A program made the translations under genes and the position numbers. From Patescibacteria group bacterium (GTDB lineage: Bacteria; Patescibacteriota; Dojkabacteria; JAKAPS01), in assembly GCA_025450075.1 (NCBI GenBank), contig JANWIC010000025.1:1-45606 (forward strand): 45,606 bases of DNA. The letters run 5' to 3'. Below, piece by piece: positions 9,050-19,276 of this stretch. The notes under the pieces are model-generated. The model was not told where the DNA came from. It searched no databases and was given only the letters and a program-made list of their open reading frames with translations. Positions within the stretch are counted from its first letter, which is position 1. Every line of letters starts with the position of its first letter.

Positions 9050-10222
9050 ATGGATAAAAGAACTACTGAACATGAGATAGTCTTACTTGCAGACCAGATT
9101 ATGCAAAATCACGAAATTCGCACAGAACTTCTTGAAATTGTAAAAGGAACTAATTATCGGTGGCACAACTTTATTAAAGAACTTCATGTCTTAGTAAAAA
9201 ATCAGGGAACAAATCAAAAAGAAGAAACCCCTTTTGATTTGTGGAAAAAGAAGGTAGTAAAAGTTTATCGCGATCTTTACGAATTAGAGCAGCGGGATAA
9301 TATCCAAAATATATTCATTAATATTGCAAAAGTTCTTCGCCATAAAAATACAAAAGACAAAGAAATTTATGAACTCATTCAGGCATTTGAAGAAGAAAGA
9401 CGCTTGACACTTTTCTCATTGGAATGGGATGATGCAAAGTTATTGAAATACTTAGTGAATGCTTTAGAATTAATGCAAGTACAGGAAGAGCCGGAAAGAA
9501 TATTGGGTTGCATTGATGAGGCATTAGCAAATCATCCAATAACAAGATTTGATGCCGGTTCACGAGTTACACAATTAACTGAAGCGTTTCAGTCCGGAGT
9601 AACAAAAATTCATTATGAACAGGCTGTCGCAGATAATGCAGAATTTATAGTAAAAAACGAAATCCATTGTATCACGACTCACGAAAATTGTGGTGCATCT
9701 GCACTTGTCTTTGCAACTAATATACAGCCGTTACTTCATGAGAAAGATTTTCCAACATATTTTCTCAGCCCTGATGAAATCGCCCGTAAATTTTCTTTGG
9801 ATACCATTTCATGTATTAATGATACTCATCCAAAATATGCAATACGACATGAATTTATCCAGGCAAGTGAAATGGACCGTCCAATTTATGAGCATATTGC
9901 AGCGGGAATTACTGTCGCTCCCGGAGAAGTTATCAATGCCATGTATGAGGCTAATCCGAAATATCCGTATACGTTTAATGTGGATACGCATTTCTCACTT
10001 GATATTGTGAAAATGAATATTGCCATTTCTTTAAGTATAGCATTTAGCGGACATGGAAGGTTAGATGAATATCTCAGACAACCATTTGTAATTGCAATTA
10101 TTGGAAATGATGAAAAACAGACTGAGGATTTAGCTTCATTAGCAGATATATGTATACAAACCTATTCGGATAAGCCGATAAAGGTAATAAAGACAACAAT
10201 ACCACAAGAATTTAAGAGTTAA
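9050..10222 (+). CDS. conserved hypothetical with carbonic-anhydrase-like HxxCG motif
   Basis: 390 aa; C-terminal half contains EIHCITTHENCGAS, reminiscent of the H-x2-C zinc motif of beta-CA; family otherwise not recognised. Confidence 0.6.
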   Translation: MDKRTTEHEIVLLADQIMQNHEIRTELLEIVKGTNYRWHNFIKELHVLVKNQGTNQKEETPFDLWKKKVVKVYRDLYELEQRDNIQNIFINIAKVLRHKNTKDKEIYELIQAFEEERRLTLFSLEWDDAKLLKYLVNALELMQVQEEPERILGCIDEALANHPITRFDAGSRVTQLTEAFQSGVTKIHYEQAVADNAEFIVKNEIHCITTHENCGASALVFATNIQPLLHEKDFPTYFLSPDEIARKFSLDTISCINDTHPKYAIRHEFIQASEMDRPIYEHIAAGITVAPGEVINAMYEANPKYPYTFNVDTHFSLDIVKMNIAISLSIAFSGHGRLDEYLRQPFVIAIIGNDEKQTEDLASLADICIQTYSDKPIKVIKTTIPQEFKS

Positions 10223-10225
10223 ATT

Positions 10226-10681
10226 ATGGTACTTATCATAATAATAGCGTTAGCAACTTCTGCCCTCATCGTATTAGGGATCGTTAGTATTTTGCATAAA
10301 AATGTAGATAATGAAAAAGCGATATTATCATTTCCTCGGTTTATTCTTGGCTCATTATCTCTTCAATTTGTGCTGGGTATTCTTGCAAATCTCTATCAAA
10401 CTATTCCAAATGACAAACCATGGCTGGTTTTCCATACAGTTGGGTTTATCATATTCCATACTTTAAATGCATTTTTTCTTGTAATTCTCAGCACATATCT
10501 TGTATTTTATGATAAAAAAGACAGAAAACTGAACCAAAGAGGTTTTGGAGCTATTGCACTTGCATTTATCAGCGGAATAATATTTGTAAATGGGGGACAA
10601 AACGATTTCTTTTCTTTTACGATGGCATTAGGCTTTCTTTTAGCCATTCTTGTCTTCAGCTATAAGGTATTCCATCAATAG
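10226..10681 (+). CDS. hypothetical membrane protein
   Basis: Four hydrophobic helices; 3 nt downstream of previous gene. Confidence 0.65.
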   Translation: MVLIIIIALATSALIVLGIVSILHKNVDNEKAILSFPRFILGSLSLQFVLGILANLYQTIPNDKPWLVFHTVGFIIFHTLNAFFLVILSTYLVFYDKKDRKLNQRGFGAIALAFISGIIFVNGGQNDFFSFTMALGFLLAILVFSYKVFHQ

Positions 10682-10751
10682 GCAATAGTAACTCTATAGG
10701 CTTTATTTTCTTCTTAAAAAGTGGTATTATTCCTTATATTATAATGAATTT

Positions 10752-11294
10752 ATGTTGGATTCTGGCATAGTTACAGAAGCAGACGAACTTCCAATTAGGG
10801 ATAAAATTTATATGGATTTTGCAAAAGTTGAAGGATTAAATGTAAAAAGAATTGGCCAAGTGGTATTTGTATGGGAAAATGACATATATCCTGAAGATAA
10901 TGTTGAAAGGGTTCATTCTGATCTTCATGAGACATTAATAAATAAGGTTTGGCCAGTTGCTCGATCAAAACATCGTATGATTTTCCCCATTGTAAGGGAG
11001 AAAGTAAGCAAAACATTAGAGGGTTATGATTATTTACCTTTTCCCCGAATACTTGTCTATAGTCCTGAACCCGATGGAATGGCAAATGGGTATAAATCAG
11101 AAGAATGGGTATATGTTACTGTAATTCCAGCATCATTACGAGGTTTTATTGAAGAATATCTATTGTGGCTTGGCCAGCATCCTGATAATGAAGAAAACTT
11201 TCGTTATATACGAGATCTTTGGATGGGAGTAGAAGTAATGAATGGATGTGTTGATAGTCCAGTTTTACCGGTTATTAGTCTTAATTCAAATTAA
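10752..11294 (+). CDS. hypothetical protein
   Basis: 180-aa ORF with TATAAT-N6-ATG upstream. Confidence 0.65.
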   Translation: MLDSGIVTEADELPIRDKIYMDFAKVEGLNVKRIGQVVFVWENDIYPEDNVERVHSDLHETLINKVWPVARSKHRMIFPIVREKVSKTLEGYDYLPFPRILVYSPEPDGMANGYKSEEWVYVTVIPASLRGFIEEYLLWLGQHPDNEENFRYIRDLWMGVEVMNGCVDSPVLPVISLNSN

Positions 11295-11295
11295 A

Positions 11296-11598
11296 TTATT
11301 CCTCTTCCAGCTTATTTGAGATATCCTCAAGAGTCTTTTGCAGTTTTGCTACATCTTCCTTTGTTGCAAAAACATTTCTTTTTTCAACTTCAGATGTGAT
11401 TCTTTTTACGAAATCATCCTTGTGTGCTTTTGCAGAATTGAGAACTTCCTGAGCGGTCTTTTCTGCTTCTTCTTTTGTGAAACCGTTTGCTTCAAGATCT
11501 TTCACCAGTTCCTGTAGTTTGTTCTTTCCAACAATAAAAAGCCCTGCAGAAAGAAGGAGAGCTTTTTTCATTTCAGATTTGAGATCAATATTAGCCAT
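11296..11598 (-). CDS. phasin/PhaF-like small helical protein
   Basis: MKKALLLSAGLFIVGKNKLQELVKDLEANGFTKEEAEKTAQEVL...VAKLQKTLEDISNKLEEE; overlaps the UbiB gene end. Confidence 0.65.
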   Translation of the reverse strand: MANIDLKSEMKKALLLSAGLFIVGKNKLQELVKDLEANGFTKEEAEKTAQEVLNSAKAHKDDFVKRITSEVEKRNVFATKEDVAKLQKTLEDISNKLEEE

Positions 11599-13195
11599 GG
11601 TTATAAAGTAATAGATATAATATGAGTATCATAGCGATTATACTTCCCCAACATAAAATAAGCAAGGCAAAAGTGACATGAAATGAAGGAAGTACAATTC
11701 CAAGAAATACAAGATAGAGTGCAGTTATACTAAATACTAGCTTACGATTAAAGAAAGGAGCATGTGGTGTATTGACAAGCCCTTCCTGCTTAATATTTTG
11801 CAGCAATATATTAAGAGATTCAGGAAGATTCATTCCAAGAGTCGTTGTTTCATCTAAAAACTTTGCCATTTTTTCATTTGTGAATTTCTTAAAAGAGTCT
11901 TTTGTCCTGAATGAATAGACATAAGGTTGGAATTCATTAATAACATTCAAATCTGGAATTAGATACCCTGCCAATCCTTCTAAGGTAAATATCTGTTTGG
12001 TAATGAGCATTAAAAATGAGGGTGGAGGAAATGAAAATTTAAATGACATACTCCCAAGTGTATACATGAATTTCGTTATTGGAAAGTTTTTCTGATCGGA
12101 TGTAACAAAATCTGATAAAATATCATGCATAAAGTGTTTTAAATGAAGAATTGTTGTCTTATCTGGAGAAGGATATCCTAGTGTCTTATTATACTCAATA
12201 AGTAGCTGCAACAATTTTTCTTCATCTTTTATCCCGATGCAATATACAATTTCCCTGAATAAAATTTTCTCATTATTCAACATATCTCCAACCATCCCAA
12301 AATCAATATATGCAACTTTGTTATCAAGAGTAAGAATAATATTTGCAGGATGCGGGTCAGCATGGAAAAATCCTGCATCAAAAATACTATGCGCAACAAC
12401 TTGGATAAGTTTTTGGGCAAGTTTCCTTTTATGAATTATTATTCCATCAATTTCTATTGTTTCGTGATTGCGCAATTCAGGGTTCGTATCTATTGTATGG
12501 AATACTTTCTTTAATGTGATGCCAGGAATAAATTCCATTACTAGCAGATTCCGAGAGGTATATTCCCAATATATCTTTGGTGTTTTAACAAAATGAATAT
12601 CTTTGAATACTTCTTTGAATCGTTCTACATTTGATCCTTCTTTTGAGAAGTCTACTTCCTTATCAAGGACAGATTGTAGGTCATTGATAAAACTTCTGCT
12701 ATTGATTCTCCTCTGGATAAGCGGATAGAAAACTGTATTCAAAAATTTTAATATTGCCACATCTGTCCGGATAATTTTTTCAACGTTCGGCTTCTTAATT
12801 TTAAGTGCAACAAATTCATTACTGTCCTTTATTCGTGCTTTATGGACTTGAGCTATTGAAGCGGATGCAACTGGACGTTTGCTGATATGGGAAAAAACAT
12901 CTTTTGGTTTTCTACCTAATTCTTTTTTTAATATATACATTACTTCTTCTAAATCCATCTCTTCCGTTTTATCCAGAAGATCACGAAGAGGCATACAATA
13001 TTCTACAGGTACAAGGTCAGGACGAAGACTGAGTATTTGTCCGACTTTAATAAAGGTTGGACCAAGTTGTTCCAACTTCATCTTCAAAAATCTTCCAAAT
13101 GCATCTTTGGTAATGAGACCTTTTTCAACTTTATTATGTTGTCGAAATATTTGATAAAATCCGAAGAAAATTCGGAAGAAACGTGATATAAACAT
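11591..13195 (-). CDS. UbiB/AarF/ABC1-family atypical kinase
   Basis: KLGPTFIKVGQILS-type motif (LEQLGPTFIKVGQILSLRPDLVP), PVASASIAQVHKA, HADPHPANI, YIDFGMVG. Confidence 0.95.
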   Translation of the reverse strand: MFISRFFRIFFGFYQIFRQHNKVEKGLITKDAFGRFLKMKLEQLGPTFIKVGQILSLRPDLVPVEYCMPLRDLLDKTEEMDLEEVMYILKKELGRKPKDVFSHISKRPVASASIAQVHKARIKDSNEFVALKIKKPNVEKIIRTDVAILKFLNTVFYPLIQRRINSRSFINDLQSVLDKEVDFSKEGSNVERFKEVFKDIHFVKTPKIYWEYTSRNLLVMEFIPGITLKKVFHTIDTNPELRNHETIEIDGIIIHKRKLAQKLIQVVAHSIFDAGFFHADPHPANIILTLDNKVAYIDFGMVGDMLNNEKILFREIVYCIGIKDEEKLLQLLIEYNKTLGYPSPDKTTILHLKHFMHDILSDFVTSDQKNFPITKFMYTLGSMSFKFSFPPPSFLMLITKQIFTLEGLAGYLIPDLNVINEFQPYVYSFRTKDSFKKFTNEKMAKFLDETTTLGMNLPESLNILLQNIKQEGLVNTPHAPFFNRKLVFSITALYLVFLGIVLPSFHVTFALLILCWGSIIAMILILYLLLYNHG

Positions 13196-13291
13196 AGGGC
13201 GTGTGTTCTTGTATTAGGATATATGAAATATTGCATTTAATCAAGGACGCATGAGCATATTTTGGAATATATGTGAGAAGTTGTATAATAC

Positions 13292-15517
13292 ATGAGATCA
13301 TCAAATAATATGTTAGAACGGATTGGCTCATTCTTTTATAGTCATAGAAAAATATCACTTCTTGTGATTTTTTTATGCGTGATACTTTCTGGTGTTTGGG
13401 GATTAAAGGTATTTGGAACTCTTGGTACTGAGGGTTACTCTGATCCATCAAGTGAATCATATCGCTCACAGGACTTTATTTCTAAAAATCTTCCACAATC
13501 TTCAAGTGACATTCTTGTCTTATTACATAATTCTTCTTTAACAGTCCATTCACCAGAGTTTAGCCAGGCAGTTAGAGGGCTTGTTACAACTCTTCGATCA
13601 AATAGAGGAGTTGCAGCAGTTAGTTCATATTATGATACTGGTCAAAACAATTTTATCTCAAATGATGGACATGAAACTTATATACAAATTCTTTTAGCAT
13701 CTGGGAATAAAGAAAAGGAATATACCGATATAATTCCACTCATTTCAGCACCTCCATTAGATTTCAAACTTGGAGGAACATTAGTTGCAAACAAACAAAT
13801 TAATGCGCAATCTGGAAGCGATATTGAAAGAGCGGAATTAATTACTTTCCCAATTGTATTAATTTTGCTTCTAATTATTTTTGGAACTGGTGTTGCAGCA
13901 ATCCTTCCATTAATTACAGGTGGGGTGACAATTCTAGGTGGTTTTGCCTTTATACATCTTTTATCAGTACATACTGATATTTCAATATTCTCTCTTAACA
14001 TTATTACCGGACTTGGATTAGGACTTGCTATTGATTATGGCCTTTTAATTGTTACTAGGTTTCGTGAAGAACTTGTTGAACAGAATATGCAAGTTGAAGA
14101 TGCAGTGAAACAAACCATGAAGACAGCCGGAAGAACGGTCCTCTTTTCAGGATTAACAGTTTGTATCAGCATGTTAAGTCTTCTTTTGTTTCCGGGTTAT
14201 TTTCTGAGAAGTATGGGACTAGGAGCAATTGGAGCAGTGGTTATGGCAATGCTTTGTGCCATTACACTCATCCCTGCATTCTTATCCCTAGTTGGTCCTA
14301 AAATAAACAGTCTAGCCATACGGAAAACCACAATTGCAAAAGAAAAAGGAGAACATGGGGGATGGTACAGGCTATCGCAAGCTGTCATGAAATTCCCCAT
14401 CCCCATAATCATAATAGTGGTTGGTATTCTCGTCTTTTTAGGGATTCCATTTTCTCATGCATCTTTTAGTGAATTTTCCATATATTCCATACCAGAATCA
14501 TTTTCTTCACGACAGGTATATGATGCATTAAGTAAAAATTTTCCACATAAACAAGGAGCTCAAATATATATAGGAATACAAACAATAGGAAATCCCATAG
14601 CAACTGATAACATTGCTAAATTGTATCCATATGTGCAAGCAATTCAACAAATGAGAGGAGTAAATCAGGTACAAAGTATTGTCTCAATTCTTCCGAATGG
14701 AAACCTTAAACAATATGAACAGCTGTATACACGAATCCCTGTACAATTACAACCTGCAATTAATGCAATGAGTGGTAAAAATGCAACCCTTGTTAGCGTT
14801 TCATTAAATGCCGAGGACAACTCAACAGATGCGATCAATACTGTGAAAGCCATTCGAAATTTACCCGACCCTCCAACTATGACAACTCTTGTTGGAGGAA
14901 ATACTGCCGCACAATTGGATTTGTTCTCAGCATTGGAAACAAAGATTCCTTTGGCACTTCTAAGTATTATCATTGCAGTATTTATCCTCATATTCTTTAT
15001 GACAGATTCACTCGTCATTCCATTAAAGGTAGTTATTTTAAATTTTCTTTCACTTTCTGCAACTTTTGGAGCACTAGTCTTCATTTTTCAGGATGGACAT
15101 TTTTTGAATCTTTTAGGATTGCATCAGTCACTGCAATTAGAAAGTACGCAGCTGGTATTAGTATTTGCTGTCGCTTTTGGGCTTTCTATGGATTATGAGG
15201 TCTTTTTATTGAGTAGGATTAAAGAATATTATGATAAAACACAGGATAATCAATTGGCAATTGCCCATGGATTACAAAGTACCGGTGGAGTAATTACAAG
15301 TGCTGCGTTACTTCTTGCAGTTGTACTTGCAGGATTTACTACCTCAATGCTTCCTTTTGTAAAAATGCTTGGAGTTGGGTTAACTATAGCTGTCCTTATG
15401 GATGCAACATTAGTTAGGGCACTTCTAGTTCCTGCCACAATGAGATTACTCGGAAAATTAAACTGGTGGGCTCCATCCTTTTTACACAAACTTCGAGGAA
15501 GAATTCAGAATCATTAA
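13292..15517 (+). CDS. MMPL-family RND transporter
   Basis: Two repeats; GLGLAIDYGLLIVTRFREE and FGLSMDYEVFLLSRIKE; start may be 13310. Confidence 0.94.
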   Translation: MRSSNNMLERIGSFFYSHRKISLLVIFLCVILSGVWGLKVFGTLGTEGYSDPSSESYRSQDFISKNLPQSSSDILVLLHNSSLTVHSPEFSQAVRGLVTTLRSNRGVAAVSSYYDTGQNNFISNDGHETYIQILLASGNKEKEYTDIIPLISAPPLDFKLGGTLVANKQINAQSGSDIERAELITFPIVLILLLIIFGTGVAAILPLITGGVTILGGFAFIHLLSVHTDISIFSLNIITGLGLGLAIDYGLLIVTRFREELVEQNMQVEDAVKQTMKTAGRTVLFSGLTVCISMLSLLLFPGYFLRSMGLGAIGAVVMAMLCAITLIPAFLSLVGPKINSLAIRKTTIAKEKGEHGGWYRLSQAVMKFPIPIIIIVVGILVFLGIPFSHASFSEFSIYSIPESFSSRQVYDALSKNFPHKQGAQIYIGIQTIGNPIATDNIAKLYPYVQAIQQMRGVNQVQSIVSILPNGNLKQYEQLYTRIPVQLQPAINAMSGKNATLVSVSLNAEDNSTDAINTVKAIRNLPDPPTMTTLVGGNTAAQLDLFSALETKIPLALLSIIIAVFILIFFMTDSLVIPLKVVILNFLSLSATFGALVFIFQDGHFLNLLGLHQSLQLESTQLVLVFAVAFGLSMDYEVFLLSRIKEYYDKTQDNQLAIAHGLQSTGGVITSAALLLAVVLAGFTTSMLPFVKMLGVGLTIAVLMDATLVRALLVPATMRLLGKLNWWAPSFLHKLRGRIQNH

Positions 15518-15529
15518 ATATGTAGCAAG

Positions 15530-15558
15530 TTGAATTCGGTTAATGTTCGGTATATAAT
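15530..15558 (+). promoter_or_regulatory. sigma70-type promoter of rarA, TTGAAT-N17-TATAAT, ATG 6 nt after -10
   Basis: TTGAAT 15530-15535; TATAAT 15553-15558; ATG 15565. Confidence 0.75.
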
Positions 15559-15564
15559 AGAGAC

Positions 15565-16938
15565 ATGGTTGCACTATCACCCCTTCAATTTGATGACCTT
15601 ATAGAACCCGAAGAAGAAACTTCAAATGCTCCATTAGCTGCACGAATGCGACCAACGACATTAGACGAAATAGTTGGACAAGATGATATCATTGGACCTT
15701 ACAAACCTCTCCGGATAAGTATTGAGCAAGGGAAGCTTTCTTCTATGATTTTTTGGGGACCTCCGGGTAGTGGTAAGACGACACTTGCAGAAGTAATAGC
15801 AAGACAAACACAAGCATACTTTTCACGCGTTCCTGCAGTCTCTTCAGGTGTTGCAGAAATTCGGAAAGTAATCAGTGAAGCTAAACTAAGAAAAAGGGAA
15901 TCTAAACAAACAATTCTTTTTATTGATGAAATCCACAGATTTAACAAAGCTCAGCAGGATGCAATCCTTCCATATGTTGAGGATGGGACTGTTATCTTTA
16001 TAGGTGCAACGACTGAAAATCCAAGTTTTGAAGTAAATAGTGCGTTACTTTCCAGAACTCGTCTTTTTGTACTCCATGCTCTAAAAGATAGTGATATAGA
16101 AAAGATCATCCAAAGGACTTTAAGAAATCAAGATAAAGGATTAGGAATGTATGACATTTCGATTTCAAACGATTTGATAAATAAGATTGCTGGATTTGTT
16201 AATGGTGATGCACGCATGGCATTGAATATTCTTGAATTTGTCCTAAATAGTACAAAAAAGACTGAAGAAGATAGTAAAATCATTATACAAGAGAAAATTG
16301 TTGCAGAGGCTTTACAATCAAAATCACTTTTGTATGACAAACACGGAGATTACCATTATGATCTCATTTCAGCACTGCATAAATCTCTTCGAGGCTCTGA
16401 CCCTGATGCCTCTCTTTACTGGCTTGCCAGGATGCTTGAAGCAGGTGAAGACCCATTATATATTATCCGTCGACTCATTAGATTTGCTTCAGAAGATGTA
16501 GGTATGGCAGATCCTGCAGCTTTACTTGTGTGTGTTGCAGCCCAGCAGGCGATTCATTTCATTGGAATGCCGGAAGCAAAACTTGCCTTAATTCAAGCAG
16601 TCGTACATCTTGCTACTGCACCAAAAAGCAATGCGCTATATATCGCATATGGAAAAGTTGAAGAGGATGTGAAAAAGACTAGAAATGAACCAGTTCCGCT
16701 ACACCTTCGCAATTCGCCAACAAAGATGCTGAAGAACCTGGGTTATTCAAAAGGATACAAATATAGCCATGAATATTATGCATCATTATCCGCTGATGAT
16801 CCGAACCGGCCGCCAAGTGAAAAATTACAGGAATATCTTCCGGAGAATATAAAAAATAGTGAATACTATCATCCAACAAAACAAGGTAAAGAAGCAAATA
16901 TTTTCACATGGCTCTTGAAAAGACGAAGAAAGAAATAG
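15565..16938 (+). CDS. rarA: replication-associated recombination protein A (AAA ATPase)
   Basis: [19 protein letters not shown], Walker [47 protein letters not shown]. Confidence 0.97.
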   Translation: MVALSPLQFDDLIEPEEETSNAPLAARMRPTTLDEIVGQDDIIGPYKPLRISIEQGKLSSMIFWGPPGSGKTTLAEVIARQTQAYFSRVPAVSSGVAEIRKVISEAKLRKRESKQTILFIDEIHRFNKAQQDAILPYVEDGTVIFIGATTENPSFEVNSALLSRTRLFVLHALKDSDIEKIIQRTLRNQDKGLGMYDISISNDLINKIAGFVNGDARMALNILEFVLNSTKKTEEDSKIIIQEKIVAEALQSKSLLYDKHGDYHYDLISALHKSLRGSDPDASLYWLARMLEAGEDPLYIIRRLIRFASEDVGMADPAALLVCVAAQQAIHFIGMPEAKLALIQAVVHLATAPKSNALYIAYGKVEEDVKKTRNEPVPLHLRNSPTKMLKNLGYSKGYKYSHEYYASLSADDPNRPPSEKLQEYLPENIKNSEYYHPTKQGKEANIFTWLLKRRRKK

Positions 16939-16995
16939 GGAAGAATGTTTAAAATATCTCAGATTATTTTCCCAAAGGAGAATATAATATATAGA

Positions 16996-17124
16996 ATGGC
17001 ATACCCTGTGAAAGGACAAATTGTAACAAGAAGTGGAGGATGTGGTGGCTGTTGTTGCGGTCTTCCATTCTTTATTCCCTTTATGATACTTATCATCTTT
17101 ATTCTATTATATTACCATCATTAA
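16996..17124 (+). CDS. 42-aa Cys/Gly-rich single-TM miniprotein
   Basis: MAYPVKGQIVTRSGGCGGCCCGLPFFIPFMILIIFILLYYHH; AAAGGAG SD 16 nt upstream; not in ORF track. Confidence 0.55.
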   Translation: MAYPVKGQIVTRSGGCGGCCCGLPFFIPFMILIIFILLYYHH

Positions 17125-17944
17125 CATTTCTTCCTTTTCTCTTAATAGTTACACTCTTAAGTCTAGTTACAAGTTTTGTCGGAGAAAGTTTCCAAAGTTT
17201 ATACATGAATTTAGAAGTATGCAATGATGAAATTTCAAATTCATCTCCTAATAATGCATGAAGCCCTTTGAGAAAAAGTTCTGGATTTCGAATTGTGTGG
17301 GGAAATTGAAAAGCAAAGGCTCCATCTGGAGCGAGAAGTTCTTGTGAAATAGATTTAAACAATGCAAGATAAAATGAATCAACAGTTTCAGATGATATCC
17401 CATTCGCAATTTCCATTGATGAAAAGGCGATAATCGGCCGACACCAAATTAGTGCTGCACCTTGACTACATCCTTGATTGTGTAACGCATCAACTATCTT
17501 TTCTTTCAGGTTTCCTTCATAATCTAGCTTTTGTGCAAGTTCAGCCATATCACCAATACATTTGGTAACTCTATTGTCATGGAATGGTCCCGGATCTAAT
17601 GAAACAGAAATTGCTGTGTTTCTTTCATTTGATTTCTTATCAAACCTTCTTTTTAATAGTTGCGATGGAGCAAATCCATATCCAGCAAATTCAATAATTC
17701 CTCCTACTCTATAAGGATGTAATGCATGCCAATTAGCTAGTAAGATTTCACTGTTTATGCCAAATGTTTGATTATATTCACGAACACCTGCATCAACCTG
17801 GGTATATTTCCAATGTTCTGGTAGCTGTGGTGCTGGAATACCAATATCTTGAATAACTTTAAAGCCAGAGTATAAAGCAAATCTTACCTGAGGAGGTAAT
17901 GAATCAACAACTTTTTGAAATCCTGTAGGGTTTTCTGGTGACAT
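17099..17944 (-). CDS. hypothetical protein, possible Rossmann/SAM-methyltransferase-like
   Basis: IIEFAGYGFAPSQLLKRRF ... LLAPDGAFAFQFPH resembles methyltransferase late strands; weak. Confidence 0.5.
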   Translation of the reverse strand: MSPENPTGFQKVVDSLPPQVRFALYSGFKVIQDIGIPAPQLPEHWKYTQVDAGVREYNQTFGINSEILLANWHALHPYRVGGIIEFAGYGFAPSQLLKRRFDKKSNERNTAISVSLDPGPFHDNRVTKCIGDMAELAQKLDYEGNLKEKIVDALHNQGCSQGAALIWCRPIIAFSSMEIANGISSETVDSFYLALFKSISQELLAPDGAFAFQFPHTIRNPELFLKGLHALLGDEFEISSLHTSKFMYKLWKLSPTKLVTRLKSVTIKRKGRNVNDGNIIE

Positions 17945-18008
17945 AGAAGTGTTAATATATACATACTCTACGTAATGATTAGAAATAAATCAAGAAGTTG
18001 AGAATATT

Positions 18009-18038
18009 TGACAATCTGTTCAGTTATCTGGTCTAATT
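18009..18038 (+). promoter_or_regulatory. promoter TTGACA-N18-TCTAAT
   Basis: TTGACA 18009-18014, TCTAAT 18033-18038, ATG at 18062. Confidence 0.6.
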
Positions 18039-18061
18039 GGTGGTAATTAGAAAAATTAACA

Positions 18062-19216
18062 ATGGATGAAAATCAGGATAATCAATTACCTCCCATTCAA
18101 GATACTCCTACTCAACCATTACAAACTGAATTACCACCATTCACACCAGCAGATGTACAAGAATCGCCATTATTCGCTTCTTCCCCAGAATCTGAAAAAA
18201 AGAAGTTCAATAAAAAGCTAATTATCATCAGTGCAGCAGTAGTTTTAGTATTTCTTGTAGTTTCAGGAACTGTTGCATTTGGATATGATGCATTACCAAT
18301 AAAAAATCCTCAATTAGAATCAAAAATTTCTGGCATTATGATGGCTGTCCCATTTATGCCAAAGACAACGCAATATGTTTTGGGACAAGCATACTTAGCC
18401 AATTCACAAATCACAAAAGGTTCTTTTAACCTTTCCCTTGCAGCAGATAGCGGAGGATCTCAGCTTGCAGGCGGTGTCCATTATGATGCCCAGGTTTCAG
18501 GATCAATAGATAATTCAGATAGCCAGAATCCTGTTTTTAGTCTGAATGCAGCAATTATCAAAGATTTAAATATAGACTTAATTGGAAAAGATAAGAACAT
18601 ATTTTTCCGAATAGATTCTCTTCCAGCAGATCTCAAGTTATTGTTGCCAACTCTTGCAAAAGTAAAACCCCAGTGGTATGAAATTAATTCACAGACTATG
18701 AACACAGATGCAAGAAATAGTTTAAACCAGAATTTACTCAACCAGCAAAAGCTACAATCACAAGATACAATGAATACTTTGGTAAATGCGATATATAATC
18801 CAGTATATGCGAAAAATATAACGATGACACAAGAAACATTGCAGGATGTCATTGCATATAATACTTATCATATCCATTTCACTCCTGATGCAACTGCAAT
18901 TGATACAATGATGAATAATTCATCTAGTAGTACAAAATCATCTGATATATTTAAGAATGTAACAATTGATGCATGGGTCGACCGTGATCAATACTATGTA
19001 TATAAAATGCAATGTAATTTCAGCATTGATCTTTCCAAGGTACAATCAACATCTTCTGCTTCAATCGGTTCATTCCTTAATCTTAATCAGCAGCTTCAAG
19101 TTGCAGCGGTCTTGAAATTTTCAAATTTTAATCAGCCAGTTACTGTAACACCACCATCTGGTGCACAAGACTATACAAATCTAATAAAAAGCCTTCAATT
19201 ATCACAAGGGTTTTAA
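18062..19216 (+). CDS. hypothetical single-pass protein with large extracytoplasmic domain
   Basis: Charged/Pro N-terminus, TM LIIISAAVVLVFLVVSGTVAFGY, long beta-rich ectodomain. Confidence 0.7.
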   Translation: MDENQDNQLPPIQDTPTQPLQTELPPFTPADVQESPLFASSPESEKKKFNKKLIIISAAVVLVFLVVSGTVAFGYDALPIKNPQLESKISGIMMAVPFMPKTTQYVLGQAYLANSQITKGSFNLSLAADSGGSQLAGGVHYDAQVSGSIDNSDSQNPVFSLNAAIIKDLNIDLIGKDKNIFFRIDSLPADLKLLLPTLAKVKPQWYEINSQTMNTDARNSLNQNLLNQQKLQSQDTMNTLVNAIYNPVYAKNITMTQETLQDVIAYNTYHIHFTPDATAIDTMMNNSSSSTKSSDIFKNVTIDAWVDRDQYYVYKMQCNFSIDLSKVQSTSSASIGSFLNLNQQLQVAAVLKFSNFNQPVTVTPPSGAQDYTNLIKSLQLSQGF

Positions 19217-19276
19217 GGAAATTAAATTGCATGTTAGATTACAACTCAGCTTCTACCGATACTATATACTTATGGT

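Noticed and set aside
13134-13469. Minus-strand 111-aa ORF between UbiB and MMPL genes
   Set aside because: Spans two opposing gene starts and promoters, low-complexity unconvincing protein
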